Of a stretch of DNA of 64,000 bases, positions 14,973 to 24,867 are shown piece after piece (within the stretch, counting starts at the first letter, position 1; each line of letters opens with the position of its first letter). The notes under the pieces were generated by a model that saw only the letters and a list, made by a program, of their open reading frames with translations, searched no databases and was not told the origin of the DNA. The translations under genes were made by a program, and so were the position numbers. The stretch spans positions 28,357-92,356 of the forward strand of contig NZ_SMMU01000016.1 in assembly GCF_004339665.1 (NCBI RefSeq), given 5' to 3'. This stretch comes from Azotobacter chroococcum (GTDB taxonomy: Bacteria; Pseudomonadota; Gammaproteobacteria; Pseudomonadales; Pseudomonadaceae).

Positions 14973-17306
14973 ATGAGTATGGACATCGCAGCCCGGCTGG
15001 CACGCAGCCAGGATATTTCCGGCAAGGCCAAGAAACTCTTCGAAAAACGCGCCCGGATCGCCCAGGAAAACCTCAGGGAACGGGTGCACAAGGCCTGGGA
15101 GAAGGAAATGGCCGGCCTGACGGCCAGGCCCCTCACGCCCTGGAGCCTCTGGAACGCCTGGTACCGCTATGGCGTGGACGCCGCCCAGCGTTCGGTACTG
15201 TTCTGGGACACCCTGCGCCAGCGCGGCAACAACTATCTGGAGCACCTGCAGCAGGGCCAGCCGCCCCTGCTGCATTTCGACCACGAGACGGTGCTGGACG
15301 GGCGCACCTTCGAGCGCCCGGTCAACTACGCCCTGCTGCGCATCCTGCCGCCCCCCGGCGTGCAGCTGGACCCCAGGCTGCGGCCCTACATGATCCTCGA
15401 CCCGCGGGCCGGGCACGGCCCGGGGATCGGCGGATTCAAGGACGACTCCCAGGTGGGAGTGGCCCTGCGCGAGGGGCATCCGGTGTACTTCGTGATCTTC
15501 TTTCGCGAGCCGGAGCCAGGCCAGACCCTACTGGATGTGTGCGCCGCCGAGCAGCGCTTCGTGCGCAAGGTGCGTGAGCTGCACCCGGACAGCCCCAAGC
15601 CGGTGCTGGTCGGCAACTGCCAGGGCGGCTGGGCGGCGATGATGCTGGCCACCTCGGACCCGGACGCCACCGGCCCGGTGGTGATCAACGGCTCGCCGAT
15701 GTCCTACTGGGGCGGCGCCTGGCAGGAGGGCGAGGGCGACAACCCCATGCGCTACGCCGGCGGACTGCTCGGCGGCACCTGGCTGGCCTCCTTCGCCTCC
15801 GACCTGGGCAACGGCGTCTTCGACGGCGCCTGGCTGGTGCAGAACTTCGAGAGCCTGAACCCCGCCAACACCTACTGGGACAAGTACTACCACCTGTTCG
15901 CCAACATCGACACCGAACCGCCGCGCTTCCTGGAGTTCGAGCGCTGGTGGGGCGGCTACTTCCTGATGAACCGCGAGGAGATCGAGTGGATCACCCGCAA
16001 CCTCTTCGTCGGCAACAAGCTCTGGTCCGGCGAGACCCGCAGCGGTAGCGGCAAGGCCTTCGACCTGCGCGACATCAAGTCGCCGATCATCCTGTTCGCC
16101 TCCCTGGGCGACAACATCACCCCGCCCCAGCAGGCCTTCAACTGGGTGGCAGACGTCTACGGCAGCACCGAGGAGATCAAGGCCCGCGGCCAGGTCATCG
16201 TCGGTCTGCTGCACCAGGACATCGGCCACCTGGGGATCTTCGTGTCCGGCAAGGTGGCCCGCAAGGAACACGCGCAGATCGTCGAGGTGCTGAAATCCAT
16301 CGAGATGCTGCCACCCGGCCTGTACGGCATGTCCATCGGCGAGCGCAGGGGCGACGACGGCCGGGTGGAGTACGCGGTGGAGTTCCACGAGCATCGCCTG
16401 GAGGAGGTTTCTGCCCGGCTCAACCGCCTGCAGCGGGCCGACGAGAAACCCTTCGAGACGGTGGCCGCGCTGTCCGAGTTCAACCAGCGGGCCTACCAGA
16501 TCTTCGCCCAGCCCCTGGTGCAGGCCCTGTCCAGCGAGCGCTCCGCCAAGGCGTTGCGGGAGTTTCACCCCCTGCGGGTGCAGCACTGGGCCATTTCCGA
16601 CCGCAATCCCTGGCTCTGGTGGCTGCGCCCCGCCGCCGCCGCGGTCAAGGCACAGCGCCAGACAGCGGATACGGACGATCAGCCCCACCACAGCGAGAAG
16701 CTGGCCTCCGAGCTGATCAGCGCCTCCCTGGACTATTACCGGGCGATGCGCGATGCCCTCGGCGAGGCACTATTCTTCCAGACCTACGGCACCCTGTTCG
16801 CCCTGTACCTGGCCGACCGGCCCGGTGCGGAGCAGCCGGTCGCGGCCGCCGTGGCCGAGCCGCGGGAACAGCCCTTCATCCAGGAAACCCTGGCCGCCAT
16901 CGGCGAAGGCGGCTACAGCGAGGCCTTCGCCCGGGTGGCGGCCCTGCTTACCGGCAAGGGCGACGTGCCCCTGTCGCGACTGGTGGCGAAGCAGGAAATC
17001 GCCCGGGACTACGTCGATTTGCTGCCCACCCTGCCCGCCGAGGAGTGGCGGCGTATCCGCGGCGAACAGGAAATCATCGTCAGCTACGAGCCCGAGCAGG
17101 CCATCGCCACCCTGCCCGCCCTGCTGGCCGAGACGGAGGAGCGCGACCGGCTGCTGGTCCTGCTCGAACGCCTGATGGCGGACGAGCGCGTCCAGCGGAG
17201 CAAGCCGACCGCCGAACAGCAGGCCATGCTCGAGCGCATCCGCGACGTGCTGGGCGGCAAGCCCGCCCCCCGGCAACGCATCGCCGCCGTGAAGAAGAAA
17301 GCCTGA
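14973..17306 (+). CDS. DUF3141 protein (alpha/beta-hydrolase, PHA-synthase-like)
   Basis: 777-aa protein of the DUF3141 family, distantly related to polyhydroxyalkanoate synthases. The lipase-box equivalent GNCQGG (about residue 215) has Cys as the probable nucleophile. DNITPP and HQDIGHLGIF are plausible positions for the acid and base. It is longer than ordinary PhaC (about 560-600 aa) because of C-terminal helices. In many proteobacteria this gene heads a cluster with phosphotransacylase, acetate kinase and a FabI-like reductase, exactly as here. That supports a role with acyl-CoA/acyl-phosphate, but the reaction is not established. Confidence 0.82.
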   Translation: MSMDIAARLARSQDISGKAKKLFEKRARIAQENLRERVHKAWEKEMAGLTARPLTPWSLWNAWYRYGVDAAQRSVLFWDTLRQRGNNYLEHLQQGQPPLLHFDHETVLDGRTFERPVNYALLRILPPPGVQLDPRLRPYMILDPRAGHGPGIGGFKDDSQVGVALREGHPVYFVIFFREPEPGQTLLDVCAAEQRFVRKVRELHPDSPKPVLVGNCQGGWAAMMLATSDPDATGPVVINGSPMSYWGGAWQEGEGDNPMRYAGGLLGGTWLASFASDLGNGVFDGAWLVQNFESLNPANTYWDKYYHLFANIDTEPPRFLEFERWWGGYFLMNREEIEWITRNLFVGNKLWSGETRSGSGKAFDLRDIKSPIILFASLGDNITPPQQAFNWVADVYGSTEEIKARGQVIVGLLHQDIGHLGIFVSGKVARKEHAQIVEVLKSIEMLPPGLYGMSIGERRGDDGRVEYAVEFHEHRLEEVSARLNRLQRADEKPFETVAALSEFNQRAYQIFAQPLVQALSSERSAKALREFHPLRVQHWAISDRNPWLWWLRPAAAAVKAQRQTADTDDQPHHSEKLASELISASLDYYRAMRDALGEALFFQTYGTLFALYLADRPGAEQPVAAAVAEPREQPFIQETLAAIGEGGYSEAFARVAALLTGKGDVPLSRLVAKQEIARDYVDLLPTLPAEEWRRIRGEQEIIVSYEPEQAIATLPALLAETEERDRLLVLLERLMADERVQRSKPTAEQQAMLERIRDVLGGKPAPRQRIAAVKKKA

Positions 17307-17329
17307 GCCCCGAGAAACGGAGACACTCA

Positions 17330-18286
17330 ATGACCGGCAGCCACGAAAAATACCGACGCCTGATCGACTACTGTTGCGCCCTGCCGCCCACCCCCACGGC
17401 AGTGGCCTGGCCCTGCGACCAGAGCTCCCTGCAGGGCGTGGTGGATGCGGCGAAGAACGGCCTGATCGCGCCGATCCTGGTCGGTCCGCGCGAGCAGATC
17501 GAGGCGCTGGCCGCGCAGCACGGCATCGACATCGGCGGACTGCCGATCGAGGACGCCCCCTACAGCCAGGCCGCCGCCGCCCGCGCGGTGGCGCTGGTCC
17601 GCGAGGGCAAGGCCGAGGCGCTGATGAAGGGCAGCCTGCACACCGACGAACTGATGGGCGCGGTGGTCAAGCGCGAGACCGGGCTGCGCACCGCGCGCCG
17701 GGTCAGCCACTGCTTCGTGATGGACGTGCCGGGGCACGCGGACACCCTGATCATCACCGACGCCGCGGTGAACATCGCGCCGACCCTGGCCGAGAAGATG
17801 GACATCACCCAGAACGCCATCGATCTGGCCCACGCGCTGTTGCAGGTCAGCCCGGAGAAGAAGGAGGTGCGGGTGGCGATCCTCTCGGCAATGGAGACCG
17901 TCAACCCGGCCGTGCCCTCCACCGTCGAGGCGGCCGCTCTGTGCAAGATGGCCGACCGCCAGCAGATCACCGGCGCCATCCTCGACGGGCCCCTGGCCCT
18001 GGACAACGCCATCAGCCTGGAGGCGGCGCAGATCAAGAAGATCGACTCGCCGGTGGCGGGCCGCGCCAACGTGCTGGTGGTGCCCGACCTGGAGGCCGGC
18101 AACATGCTCGCCAAGAGCCTGTCCTTCCTCGCCGGCGCGGATGCCGCCGGCATCGTGCTGGGCGCGCGGGTGCCGATCATCCTGACCAGCCGCGCCGACT
18201 CGCTGACCACCCGCCTGGCGTCCTGCGCGGTGGCGGCACTGGTGGCCAAGGCCCGGCGCGAGAACGCCGGGAAGGCGATGGGCTGA
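17330..18286 (+). CDS. Phosphate acetyl/butyryltransferase
   Basis: 318-aa enzyme of the PTA/PTB family, which moves acyl groups between CoA and phosphate. The start at 17330 has ACGGAG 7 nt upstream. Blocks typical of the family are AEALMKGSLHTDELM, VSHCFVMDVPGH, NIAPTLAEKMDITQNA and a C-terminal GADAAGIVLGARVPIILTSR. It is the short form without the N-terminal MaoC-like domain of some relatives. It lies 23 nt after DUF3141 and 3 nt before ackA, which takes its product. Confidence 0.88.
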   Translation: MTGSHEKYRRLIDYCCALPPTPTAVAWPCDQSSLQGVVDAAKNGLIAPILVGPREQIEALAAQHGIDIGGLPIEDAPYSQAAAARAVALVREGKAEALMKGSLHTDELMGAVVKRETGLRTARRVSHCFVMDVPGHADTLIITDAAVNIAPTLAEKMDITQNAIDLAHALLQVSPEKKEVRVAILSAMETVNPAVPSTVEAAALCKMADRQQITGAILDGPLALDNAISLEAAQIKKIDSPVAGRANVLVVPDLEAGNMLAKSLSFLAGADAAGIVLGARVPIILTSRADSLTTRLASCAVAALVAKARRENAGKAMG

Positions 18287-18289
18287 GCC

Positions 18290-19474
18290 ATGCAGAATGC
18301 GATCCTGGTCCTCAACGCCGGCTCCTCCAGCCTCAAGTTCTCGCTCTTCGCCGACCATCCCGGCGGGCCGGAACTCCGCCTGCGCGGGCAGATCGAGGGG
18401 CTCAACGGTGCGCCGCACTTCATCGCCCGGGACACCGCGGGCGCGATCCTCGACGAGCGGCGCTGGGCCGACGGCACCCGCCTCGGCCACGACGGCGCGG
18501 CCCACCATCTGGTCGAGTTCCTGCAGGACTACCGGGATGAATACCAGCTGATGGCGGTGGGCCACCGGGTGGTCCACGGCGGCCAGGAGTATTCCCTGCC
18601 GGTACGCGTAGACGCCGGGGTACTGGCGAAGCTGGAGAAGTTGGTCCCCCTCGCGCCCCTGCACCAGCCCCACAACCTGGCGCCGATCCGCGCCGTGGCC
18701 GAACGGGCGCCGCAGCTGCCCCAGGTGGCCTGCTTCGACACCGCCTTCCACCGCCGCCAGCCCGAGCTCGCCCAGCTGTTCGCCCTGCCGCCGGCCATCA
18801 CCGAGCGCGGCGTGCGGCGTTATGGCTTCCACGGTCTATCCTACGAATATATCGCCAGCGTGCTGCCGCAACTGGCCCCCGAGGCCGCCGCCGGCCGGGT
18901 CGTGGTCGCCCACCTGGGCAACGGCGCCAGCCTGTGCGCCATGGCCGCCGGCCGGAGCATGGCCAGCACCATGGGCTTCACCGCGGTGGACGGCCTGCCG
19001 ATGGGCACCCGCTGCGGCAACATCGATCCGGGAGTGATCCTCTATCTCATGGACGAACTGAAGATGGACGCCCGCGCCATCGAGCGACTGATCTACAAGG
19101 AATCCGGACTGCTCGGCGTGTCGGGGATTTCCAGCGACATGCGCGAGCTTTTGGCCAGCGACGCACCGCGCGCCGCCCTGGCGGTGGACCTCTTCGTCTA
19201 CCGCATCGGCCGCGAGCTCGGCTCCCTGGCCGCGGCCCTGGGCGGGCTCGATGCCCTGGTATTCACCGGCGGCATCGGCGAGCACGCCGCGGTGATCCGC
19301 GCGCGCGTCTGCCGCGACGCCGCCTGGCTGGGCGTGGAGCTGGACGAAGCCGCCAACGAAGCCGGCGGCCCGCGGATCAGCACGGCCTCCGGCACGGTGT
19401 CGGCCTGGACGCTCGCCACCAACGAGGAACTGATGATCGCCCGCCATACCCGGCAGACGATTTCGCCCACCTGA
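18290..19474 (+). CDS. ackA: Acetate/propionate-type kinase
   Basis: 394-aa ASKHA-fold kinase converting acyl-phosphate and ADP to the acid and ATP. All family signatures are present: VLNAGSSSLKFSLF (N-terminal), GHRVVHGG, CFDTAFH, RRYGFHGLS, HLGNGASLCA, MGTRCGNIDPG and FTGGIGEH. Its length matches AckA (about 400). It starts 3 nt after the phosphotransacylase stop, so the two form an acyl-CoA to ATP module. The chain-length preference cannot be read from the sequence. Confidence 0.93.
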   Translation: MQNAILVLNAGSSSLKFSLFADHPGGPELRLRGQIEGLNGAPHFIARDTAGAILDERRWADGTRLGHDGAAHHLVEFLQDYRDEYQLMAVGHRVVHGGQEYSLPVRVDAGVLAKLEKLVPLAPLHQPHNLAPIRAVAERAPQLPQVACFDTAFHRRQPELAQLFALPPAITERGVRRYGFHGLSYEYIASVLPQLAPEAAAGRVVVAHLGNGASLCAMAAGRSMASTMGFTAVDGLPMGTRCGNIDPGVILYLMDELKMDARAIERLIYKESGLLGVSGISSDMRELLASDAPRAALAVDLFVYRIGRELGSLAAALGGLDALVFTGGIGEHAAVIRARVCRDAAWLGVELDEAANEAGGPRISTASGTVSAWTLATNEELMIARHTRQTISPT

Positions 19475-19493
19475 GAACCCGAGGAAAAAGGAC

Positions 19494-20276
19494 ATGACTC
19501 CGGAGACTCCCCACCCGCTGCTCAAGGGCGCCAAGGCGCTGGTGGTCGGCGTGGCCAACGAACACTCGATCGCCTACGGCTGCGCCAAGGCCTTCGCCGA
19601 ACTCGGGGCCGAGGTGGCCATCACCTACGCCAACGACAAGACCCGCACCTACGTCGAGCCGCTGGCCAGGGAGCTGAAGGCGCCGATCTTCATGCCGCTG
19701 GACGTCACCCAGGCCGGCGAGCTCGAAGCGGTGTTCGAGACGATCACCCGGCAATGGGGACGACTGGACATTGTGGTGCATGCCGTTGCCTGGGCACCCA
19801 AGGAAGACCTGCAGGGCGGCCTGCTCGACTCCTCGGCGGAGGGTTTCGGCCTGGCCATGGACATCTCCTGCCATTCCTTCGTGCGCATGGCGCGCCTGGC
19901 GGCGCCGCTCATGACCAACGGCGGGACCCTGTTCGCCATGAGCTATTACGGCGCCAACAAGGTAGTACCCAACTACAATCTGATGGGACCGGTGAAGGCC
20001 GCGCTGGAGGCGTCCTGCCGCTATCTCGCCTACGAACTCGGCCCCAAAGGCATCCGCGTGCATGCCATCTCCCCCGGCCCGCTGAAGACCCGCGCCGCCT
20101 CCGGCCTCAAGGATTTCGACCTGCTGCTCAACGAGGCCGCGCAGCGCGCGCCGCTGGGCGAGCTGGTGGACATCATGGACGTGGGCTTCACCTGCGCCTA
20201 CCTGGCCAGCCCCTACGCCCGCCGCCTGTCCGGCGAGACGCTGTACGTGGACGGCGGCGTGAACATCATGGCCTGA
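19494..20276 (+). CDS. fabI: FabI-like enoyl-ACP reductase
   Basis: 260-aa short-chain dehydrogenase of the FabI type. The NAD-binding opening VVGVANEHSIAYGCAKAF is the FabI form of the Rossmann motif. The catalytic Tyr and Lys occur as Y-x6-K in YNLMGPVK, the FabI spacing. It ends with YVDGGVNIMA. It is 19 nt downstream of ackA. Being inside the DUF3141-pta-ack cluster suggests a second, specialised FabI rather than the housekeeping one. Confidence 0.88.
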   Translation: MTPETPHPLLKGAKALVVGVANEHSIAYGCAKAFAELGAEVAITYANDKTRTYVEPLARELKAPIFMPLDVTQAGELEAVFETITRQWGRLDIVVHAVAWAPKEDLQGGLLDSSAEGFGLAMDISCHSFVRMARLAAPLMTNGGTLFAMSYYGANKVVPNYNLMGPVKAALEASCRYLAYELGPKGIRVHAISPGPLKTRAASGLKDFDLLLNEAAQRAPLGELVDIMDVGFTCAYLASPYARRLSGETLYVDGGVNIMA

Positions 20277-20362
20277 GGCCGGCGCGCAACCGGCAGCCCG
20301 GAGAACCTGCAGCAAGCCCGGCAGGCAAGGCTGGCAGCACAATCATCACGTGGGGTTTGCCC

Positions 20363-21643
20363 ATGATCACTCGCTTTTTCCGGCGCATCCGTCCGGGCTT
20401 CGGCAGGCTCCCAAGCCGTCTCGCTTTACGGATCGCCTGCCTGGCCGGCGGCCTCGTCCTGCTGGCCGGCTGCGACGAAAAGCCGGTCGCCCCGGCGCGG
20501 CCGCCCACCGAAGTGACCGCCATGACGGTGACCGCGCAGGACACCCCGGTGACACTGGAATTCGTCGCCCAGACCGAGAGCTCCCGGGAGGTGGAAATCC
20601 GCGCCCGCGTCGCGGGCTTCCTGGACAAGCGGCTGTACAACGAAGGCGAGCTGGTGAAGGCCGGGCAGGTCCTGTTCCAGATGGACCCCAAGCCTTTCGA
20701 AGCGGCGCTGCAGTCGGCCCAGGGACAACTCGCCCAGCAACAGGCGCGCCTGGAAATGGCCAGGGCCGACCTGGTCCGGGTCCGCCCCCTGGTGAAGCTG
20801 GGCGCGCTCAGCAAGAAGAGTCTCGACGATGCCATCGGCAACGAGCGGCAGGCCCAGGCCGCCGTGCTCAGCGCCGAGGGGGCGGTGCGCACGGCGCAAA
20901 TCAATCTCGGCTATACCACCATCGCCTCGCCCCTCACCGGCGTGTCGGGCTCTGCCAGGCAGCAGGATGGCAGCTACGTGACGCCGGGCGAAGCGGGCCT
21001 GCTGACCCATGTGTCGCAGGTGGACCCCATCTACGTCAACTTCAGCCTCTCGGAAAACGAGATGCTCAAATATCGCAGCGAGATTGCCGCCGACCAGCTC
21101 AGGTTCCCGCCGAACAACGCCTTCGAAGTCGAAGTGGTGCTGGCCGACGGCTCGCTGGTGCCCGATCGCGGCCGCCTCAGCTTTGCCGATTTCTCCTTCA
21201 GCGAGGAAACCGGCACCTTCCTGATCCGGGCAGAGCTGGCCAACTCCAAGGGGCTGCTGCGTCCCGGCCAGTTCGTGCGCGCCCACCTCAAGGGCGCGAC
21301 CCGGCCCAAGGCCGTGCTGGTGCCCCAGCGGGCGGTCCTGCAGGGTCCCAGAAGCCATTACGTGTGGGTGATCGACAACGACGGCAAGCCCGAGCAGCGT
21401 GTCGTGGCAATGGGCGACTGGCACGGCGACGACTGGTTCGTCAGCCAGGGCCTGCGCCTCGGCGAGCGCATCGTGGTCGACGGCGCGATCCGGGTGGCGC
21501 CCGGGGTCCCGCTAAAGATCGTCGATGCCCGTCCCGCCACGGAAGGAGCGGGCGAGCGGCAGCGCCCGGTGGCGGCCGAGGCCTGGCCCGGCCAGCAGGA
21601 GCGGCTGAAGGTCACGCCATCCGACCAGGGATCGGCGCCATGA
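20363..21643 (+). CDS. RND efflux periplasmic adaptor (MFP) lipoprotein
   Basis: 426-aa membrane-fusion protein. The N-terminus is hydrophobic and ends in the lipobox LLAGC (about residue 38), so it is tethered to the inner membrane. Barrel-sandwich, helical-hairpin and beta-barrel segments follow in order (VEIRARVAGFLDKRLYNEGE, the Gln/Ala-rich hairpin about 110-170, then PGQFVRAHL). It connects the pump encoded next to an outer-membrane channel. No TolC-type gene is nearby. The start at 20363 is taken because it gives the lipoprotein signal; the frame stays open upstream. Confidence 0.9.
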   Translation: MITRFFRRIRPGFGRLPSRLALRIACLAGGLVLLAGCDEKPVAPARPPTEVTAMTVTAQDTPVTLEFVAQTESSREVEIRARVAGFLDKRLYNEGELVKAGQVLFQMDPKPFEAALQSAQGQLAQQQARLEMARADLVRVRPLVKLGALSKKSLDDAIGNERQAQAAVLSAEGAVRTAQINLGYTTIASPLTGVSGSARQQDGSYVTPGEAGLLTHVSQVDPIYVNFSLSENEMLKYRSEIAADQLRFPPNNAFEVEVVLADGSLVPDRGRLSFADFSFSEETGTFLIRAELANSKGLLRPGQFVRAHLKGATRPKAVLVPQRAVLQGPRSHYVWVIDNDGKPEQRVVAMGDWHGDDWFVSQGLRLGERIVVDGAIRVAPGVPLKIVDARPATEGAGERQRPVAAEAWPGQQERLKVTPSDQGSAP

Positions 21644-21656
21644 GCGGACGGACCCC

Positions 21657-24600
21657 ATGAGCATCTCCCATTACTGCATCGACCGGCCGATCTTCGCCTC
21701 GGTGATTTCCATCGTCATCACCCTGGCCGGGGCGGTGGCGATGTTCAATCTGCCCGTGGCCCAGTATCCGGACATCACCCCGCCGCAGATCACGGTATCG
21801 GCCACCTACCCCGGCGCCGACGCCGAAGTGGTGGCCAACAACGTGGCGGCGCCCATCGAACAGCAGGTCAACGGCGCCGACAACATGATCTACATGTACT
21901 CGTCGAGTTCGGCGACGGGCAACATGACCCTCAACGTCTTCTTCGAGATCGGCACCGACCCTTCTCTCGCCCAGGTGGACGTGCAGAACCGGGTGAACCT
22001 GGCCCTGCCGCAGCTGCCGTCGGCGGTCCAGGCCCAGGGCATCAACGTGCAGAAGAAGTCCTCGGCCTTCATGATGGTCATCGCGGTGTATTCCCCCGAG
22101 GACCGCTACGACAGCACCTACATCGCCAACTACACGAACATCTACCTCCTGGATGCCATCAAGCGCATCCCCGGGGCCAACCAGGCCGCCATCTTCGGCA
22201 CCCCGGACTATGCCATGCGGATCTGGCTGAAGCCGGACCGGATGGCCCAGCTGGGCATCTCGGCCACCGACGTGCAGCAGGCGGTGGCCAACCAGAACCA
22301 GCAGTTCGCCGTGGGCCGCATCGGCCAGTCCCCCACCGGCCAGCCGGTGGAGCAGTCCTTCGCCGTCACCACCAAGGGCCGCCTGAGCGAGCCCGCCGAG
22401 TTCGAGGACATCATCATCCGCGCCGCCAGCGGCGGAGCGGCCATCGTTCGCCTGCGCGACATAGGCCGTGCCGAACTCGGCCAGAAGGACTACTCGCTGC
22501 GCAGCACCTACCAGGGCAGGCCGGCAACCCTGATGGCGGTCTACCAGCAGCCCGGCGCCAACGCCCTGGAGGTGTCCGCCGCGGTCCGGGAAACCCTGGC
22601 GGAGATGGAGAAGAGCTTTCCCGCCGGCCTCGAATACACGATCGTGATGGACACCACGGCCTTCACCCGCGCGTCCATCAACGAGGTGGTGAAAACCTTC
22701 TTCGAGGCCCTGGTGCTGGTGGTGGCGGTGGTCTACCTGTTCCTGCAGAGCCTGCGCGCCACCCTGATCCCGGTGCTGGCGGTGCCGGTGTCGATCGTCG
22801 GCACCTTCATCGGCATGACCGCCCTGGGGTTCTCCGTCAACATGCTGACCCTGTTCGGCATGGTGCTGGCGATCGGCATCGTGGTGGACGACGCCATCGT
22901 GGTGATCGAGAACGTCGAGCGCAACATGCACGTCCACAAGATGAATCCCAAGGACGCCGCCAAGCGGGCCATGGACGAGGTGGCCGGCCCGGTGGTGGCC
23001 ATCGTGCTGGTGCTCTGCGCGGTGTTCATTCCGGTGGCCTTCATGGGCGGCATCACCGGCCAGCTCTACAAGCAGTTCGCCATTACCATCGCCATCTCGG
23101 TGGTGATCTCCGGCCTGGTGGCCCTGACCCTGTCGCCGGCCCTGGCCGCCATCCTGCTCAAGCCCGCCCACGGCGAGAAGCGCGGCTTCTTCCGCTGGTT
23201 CGAACGCAGCTTCGAGCGCATGACCGAGGGCTACTCCCGTTCGGTGGCCTTCATGATCAAGCGCTTCGTGCTGGCGCTGCTGCTGTTCGCCGGGATGATC
23301 GTCCTGACGGTGCTGATGGCGCAGCGGATTCCCGGCGCCTTCCTGCCGCCGGAAGATCAGGGCTACCTGCTCGGTGCGGTGATCATGCCCGACGCCGCCA
23401 GCCTGGATCGCACCAGCGAGGTGGGCAAGGTCGCCAGCGACTACTTCATGAACAACGAGGCCGTCGAAGGGGTGGCCGTCGTCAACGGCTACAGCCTGCT
23501 GGACAGCCAGAACAAGAACAATGCCGGCACCTTCTTCGTCGGCTTCAAGGATTTCGAGGAGCGCTACCAGGACGCGGAAACCATCCAGGCGCAGGGTGCC
23601 CCGGCCGTCATCAAGGCGGCCGGCCAGACGCTCTCCCAGGTGCGCGAGGGGCTCATCCTGCCGGTTAATCCACCGTCCATTCCCGGCCTGGGCACCACCG
23701 GCGGCATGGAGGTGTGGATCCAGAGCAAGGGCGACGGCACCGTCAGCCAGCTGGCCGAGCTGGTGAACAACTTCGTGGCCAAGGCCAGACAGCGTCCGGA
23801 ACTCGGTGCCATCACCTCCACCTTCAACGCCTTCTCCCAGCAGCTGCTCGCCGATGTGGACCGGGAAAAGGCGGAAACCCTGGGCGTGCCGGTGGAGGAC
23901 GTGTACAGCACCATGCAGACCATGTTCGGCTCGCTGTACGTGTCGCAGTTCAACAAGTTCAGCCGTCTGTGGCAGGTGATCCTGCAGGCCGAGCCCGCCT
24001 ATCGCCTCAAGGTCGATGACCTGCAGCAGATCTACGTGCGCAGCCGCAGCGGCGAGATGGTCCCGCTCAAGGCCCTGCTGACCACCCGCTACGTCACCGG
24101 CCCCGATCTCTTGACCCGCTTCAACAACTTCCCGGCGGTGAAGATCACCGCCAATGCGGCGCCGGGCTTCAGCTCCGGGCAGGCGCTCGCGGCCCTTGAG
24201 GAGGTGGCTGCGGAGACCATGACCAGCGACTATGGCCTGGCCCTGAGCGGCGAGGCCTTCGAGGAGAAGAAGGCCGGCGGCACCACCTCCCAGGTGTTCA
24301 TCTTCGGCCTGATCATGGTGTTTTTGATCCTCGCCGCCCAGTACGAGAAGTGGTCCCTGCCGGTCGGCGTGCTGCTGGCGGTGCCCTTCGCGCTGTTCGG
24401 CGCCCTGCTGGCGATCCTCTTGCGCGGGCTGGTCAACGACGTGTACTTCCAGATCGGCCTGACCATGCTGGTGGCCCTGGCGGCGAAGAACGCCATCCTG
24501 ATCTTCGAGTTCGCCGTGCTGAACCGCGAACAGGGCATGTCGGTGTTCGATGCGGCGATGACCGCGGCGAAGGAACGCCTGCGGCCCATCGTGATGACCT

Positions 24601-24866
24601 CGCTGGCCTTCATCCTCGGCTGCGTGCCCCTGGCCATCGCCGTCGGCGCCTCGGAGAACAGCCGCCACTCGATCGGCACCGGGGTGATCGGCGGGATGCT
24701 GGCGGCGACGGTGATCGCGGTGTTCTTCATCCCGCTGTTCTACTACCTGGTGGAGCGGATTTCCGAGAGAGCCGCGGGCAAGCAGAAAGCCACGCCGCCC
24801 GCCGAACCGGCGCTGCCGGGCGGGGCGCTGAGCGGCGCGCCGCAACAGCGCCGCGAGGACGACTGA
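21657..24866 (+). CDS. RND efflux pump, HAE1/AcrB family
   Basis: 1069-aa inner-membrane proton-drug antiporter, the normal length for HAE1 pumps. It opens with the typical FIDRPIFA-like CIDRPIFASVISIVI. The proton-relay aspartates are in GIVVDDAIVVIENVER (TM4), and the second half repeats the fold with GLTMLVALAAKNAILIFEFA. Twelve membrane segments and two large periplasmic loops are apparent. It follows the adaptor by 13 nt. The substrate is unknown. The downstream Pqi genes, and perhaps the upstream acyl-metabolism genes, hint at lipids or amphiphiles. Confidence 0.93.
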   Translation: MSISHYCIDRPIFASVISIVITLAGAVAMFNLPVAQYPDITPPQITVSATYPGADAEVVANNVAAPIEQQVNGADNMIYMYSSSSATGNMTLNVFFEIGTDPSLAQVDVQNRVNLALPQLPSAVQAQGINVQKKSSAFMMVIAVYSPEDRYDSTYIANYTNIYLLDAIKRIPGANQAAIFGTPDYAMRIWLKPDRMAQLGISATDVQQAVANQNQQFAVGRIGQSPTGQPVEQSFAVTTKGRLSEPAEFEDIIIRAASGGAAIVRLRDIGRAELGQKDYSLRSTYQGRPATLMAVYQQPGANALEVSAAVRETLAEMEKSFPAGLEYTIVMDTTAFTRASINEVVKTFFEALVLVVAVVYLFLQSLRATLIPVLAVPVSIVGTFIGMTALGFSVNMLTLFGMVLAIGIVVDDAIVVIENVERNMHVHKMNPKDAAKRAMDEVAGPVVAIVLVLCAVFIPVAFMGGITGQLYKQFAITIAISVVISGLVALTLSPALAAILLKPAHGEKRGFFRWFERSFERMTEGYSRSVAFMIKRFVLALLLFAGMIVLTVLMAQRIPGAFLPPEDQGYLLGAVIMPDAASLDRTSEVGKVASDYFMNNEAVEGVAVVNGYSLLDSQNKNNAGTFFVGFKDFEERYQDAETIQAQGAPAVIKAAGQTLSQVREGLILPVNPPSIPGLGTTGGMEVWIQSKGDGTVSQLAELVNNFVAKARQRPELGAITSTFNAFSQQLLADVDREKAETLGVPVEDVYSTMQTMFGSLYVSQFNKFSRLWQVILQAEPAYRLKVDDLQQIYVRSRSGEMVPLKALLTTRYVTGPDLLTRFNNFPAVKITANAAPGFSSGQALAALEEVAAETMTSDYGLALSGEAFEEKKAGGTTSQVFIFGLIMVFLILAAQYEKWSLPVGVLLAVPFALFGALLAILLRGLVNDVYFQIGLTMLVALAAKNAILIFEFAVLNREQGMSVFDAAMTAAKERLRPIVMTSLAFILGCVPLAIAVGASENSRHSIGTGVIGGMLAATVIAVFFIPLFYYLVERISERAAGKQKATPPAEPALPGGALSGAPQQRREDD

Positions 24867-24867
24867 G

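Noticed and set aside
14973..17306. Calling the DUF3141 gene a polyhydroxyalkanoate synthase
   Set aside because: Only the hydrolase core with GNCQGG resembles PhaC; length, C-terminus and neighbours fit DUF3141, whose activity is unproven.
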